Shown here piece by piece: positions 22,508 to 23,381 of a stretch of 23,381 nucleotides of DNA (positions are counted from its first letter, which is position 1; each line of letters starts with the position of its first letter). Location of the stretch: positions 1 through 23,381 of the forward strand of contig CAYYGL010000065.1 of assembly GCA_964471235.1 (NCBI GenBank), in the 5' to 3' direction. Source of the DNA: CAYYGL01 sp964471235. GTDB lineage: Bacteria > Calditrichota > Calditrichia > RBG-13-44-9 > J075. Both the position numbers and the translations under genes were made by a program. Under the pieces are notes generated by a model. That model had not been told where the DNA came from. It ran no database searches and worked only from the letters and a program-made list of their open reading frames with translations.

Positions 22508-23021
22508 TGCGGTATCCATAGATTACATGGTGATCGGCGGGCAAGCGGTTTTATTGTACGGGGAACCGCGCCTCACCCAGGATATTGATATAACATTAGG
22601 AGTTGGTTCCGAACGTTTACCGGATATCCGTGACATAGTGAAAAAAATGGGTTGGAATATCCTTGTAAAGAATCCAACCGAGTTTGTTCAAAGGACCATG
22701 ATTCTGCCAGTTCAGGACCCTCAATCCCGTATCCGTATTGTTTTTATCTTCTCATTTTCTCCTTTTGAGCAACAGGCAATGAAACGCGTTCGGAAAGTTT
22801 ACATTGAACAGACACCGGTACGGTTTGCTTCGCCAGAAGATCTTATTATTCATAAAATCATCGCCGGAAGACCACGCGATTTGGAAGATGTGGAGGGGAT
22901 ACTGCTTAAAAATCCCAACATAGACCCGGGGTATATTATTGAATGGCTAAAGCACTTTGAAGAAACCCTTGAGCATCCATTGGTTGAGCAATTTGAAGAA
23001 TTACGGAAAAAATGCCAATAA
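22467..23021 (+). CDS. Nucleotidyltransferase (AbiEii/DUF6036-like)
   Basis: The 184-residue protein has the minimal nucleotidyltransferase core: MVIGGQAVLLYGEPRLTQDIDITL, with Gly24-Gly25 and metal-binding Asp39 and Asp41. A later segment, VRFASPEDLIIHKIIAGRPRDLEDVEGIL (about residues 115-145), is typical of DUF6036/AbiEii-type proteins. Such proteins occur in toxin-antitoxin or abortive-infection modules and transfer nucleotides to RNA or protein targets. The ATG at 22467 lies inside the upstream gene, and an in-frame ATG at 22491 is an alternative. Arrangement with the small overlapping upstream gene supports a two-gene module. Both catalytic aspartates are present, so it is probably active. 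Confidence 0.8.
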   Translation: MFQELLKKMAQELDAVSIDYMVIGGQAVLLYGEPRLTQDIDITLGVGSERLPDIRDIVKKMGWNILVKNPTEFVQRTMILPVQDPQSRIRIVFIFSFSPFEQQAMKRVRKVYIEQTPVRFASPEDLIIHKIIAGRPRDLEDVEGILLKNPNIDPGYIIEWLKHFEETLEHPLVEQFEELRKKCQ

Positions 23022-23079
23022 ACCGTATCAACACCACCCGATTTCCTCGCCTTCCTGTTTTGAAAGACCCTCATTAAAT

Positions 23080-23110
23080 CTCCCGCAGATTCAAAACCTT
23101 CGGGAGGTTG
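23080..23110. repeat. Hairpin of the intergenic repeat family
   Basis: CTCCCG (23080-23085) pairs with CGGGAG (23101-23106) across a 15-base loop; alternatively AACCT (23096-23100) pairs with AGGTT (23106-23110). The sequence resembles the CTCCC/GGGAGG hairpin at 22153-22193. It lies 59 bp beyond the nucleotidyltransferase stop codon. Confidence 0.4.
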
Positions 23111-23237
23111 TAGTTCCCCCCATCTTTATGGGGTGTTCACATCATATCCCATCCTTTAAATTCTCCTTAAAATGAGGCGGTAAGTTTCTCCTGTATCCCA
23201 GGATAATCCAGCACCTCAAAGAGAAGGAGTATTGATC

Positions 23238-23381
23238 ATGAAAATATCCCGACACCGATGTTGTTATGCTACCATGGTAGTTTTGCTGCATATTCTGTTG
23301 ATTTCCGGAGCCATCAGCCAATCCTGGCCGCCGCCACCCGGGAACCAGCATTGGAGCGGCATCTTTGGCAGTAACCAGGGA
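23238..23381 (+). CDS. Exported protein, 3' end beyond window
   Basis: The first 48 codons of a gene that runs off the window. GAGAAGGAG lies about 9 bp before the ATG at 23238. The product starts MKISRHRCCY and continues with a hydrophobic core (MVVLLHILLISGA) and a likely signal peptidase site near GAIS-QSW. The mature start is Pro/Trp/Gly-rich (WPPPPGNQHWSGIFGSNQG). No domain is visible yet. The frame is open to the last base. Confidence 0.7.
   Translation, partial: MKISRHRCCYATMVVLLHILLISGAISQSWPPPPGNQHWSGIFGSNQG

Overview
The window is bacterial chromosomal DNA of moderate GC content. It carries four lipoproteins with clear lipobox cysteines (plus one with an imperfect lipobox), an Lgt-type lipoprotein transferase, and a hybrid propeller histidine kinase (Reg_prop, Y_Y_Y, HisKA_3, HATPase). 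This mixture is common in Gram-negative lineages of the Bacteroidota/Calditrichota/Ignavibacteria (FCB) kind. That placement is an inference from gene content, not from a marker gene. No rRNA, tRNA or CRISPR array was seen.

Layout. (1) 1-4071, mostly minus strand: a small membrane protein, a META-domain lipoprotein, a DUF4160/DUF2442 pair split by a 204-bp element with inverted ends, a HigA/HigB toxin-antitoxin pair, and a lipoprotein of unknown function. A fragment resembling the 3' end of that lipoprotein gene survives about 0.9 kb downstream of it. (2) 4220-8483, plus strand: a metabolic trio made of an alpha-oxoamine-synthase-like PLP enzyme, a fold-type II (TrpB/ammonia-lyase-like) PLP enzyme and a YgeY-like M20 hydrolase. 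I know of no described pathway with this composition, and it is the best candidate for an uncharacterised system here. A small ORF with several internal stops lies between the first two genes. (3) 8562-9710: an antitoxin-like gene, a PIN toxin broken by a one-base frameshift, and a mobile-element-like repeat. (4) 9831-15467: a DUF1684 lipoprotein, an alpha/beta hydrolase, a possible tiny membrane protein, then a divergent Lgt overlapping by 4 bp a lipoprotein that combines an IPT/TIG-like region with a metzincin-type zinc protease, then an exported protein with a helical C-terminal half. (5) 15468-16849: a terminator-like hairpin, a structured inverted repeat, and a VapBC-type pair in which both genes carry two in-frame stops. 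(6) 16850-21606: a 3D-domain (MltA-like) lipoprotein, the propeller histidine kinase and a NarL/LuxR response regulator, all co-directional. (7) 21607-23381: several dispersed inverted-repeat elements, a two-gene nucleotidyltransferase module, and the first 48 codons of an exported protein running off the window.

Two themes stand out. One is the possible amino-acid-type catabolic operon at 4.2-8.5 kb. The other is a graveyard of small toxin-antitoxin-like modules, some intact and some decayed by nonsense or frameshift mutations, interleaved with hairpin-forming intergenic repeats. The repeats share sequence between the 9.5-kb and 22-kb regions, which suggests a family spread through the genome.
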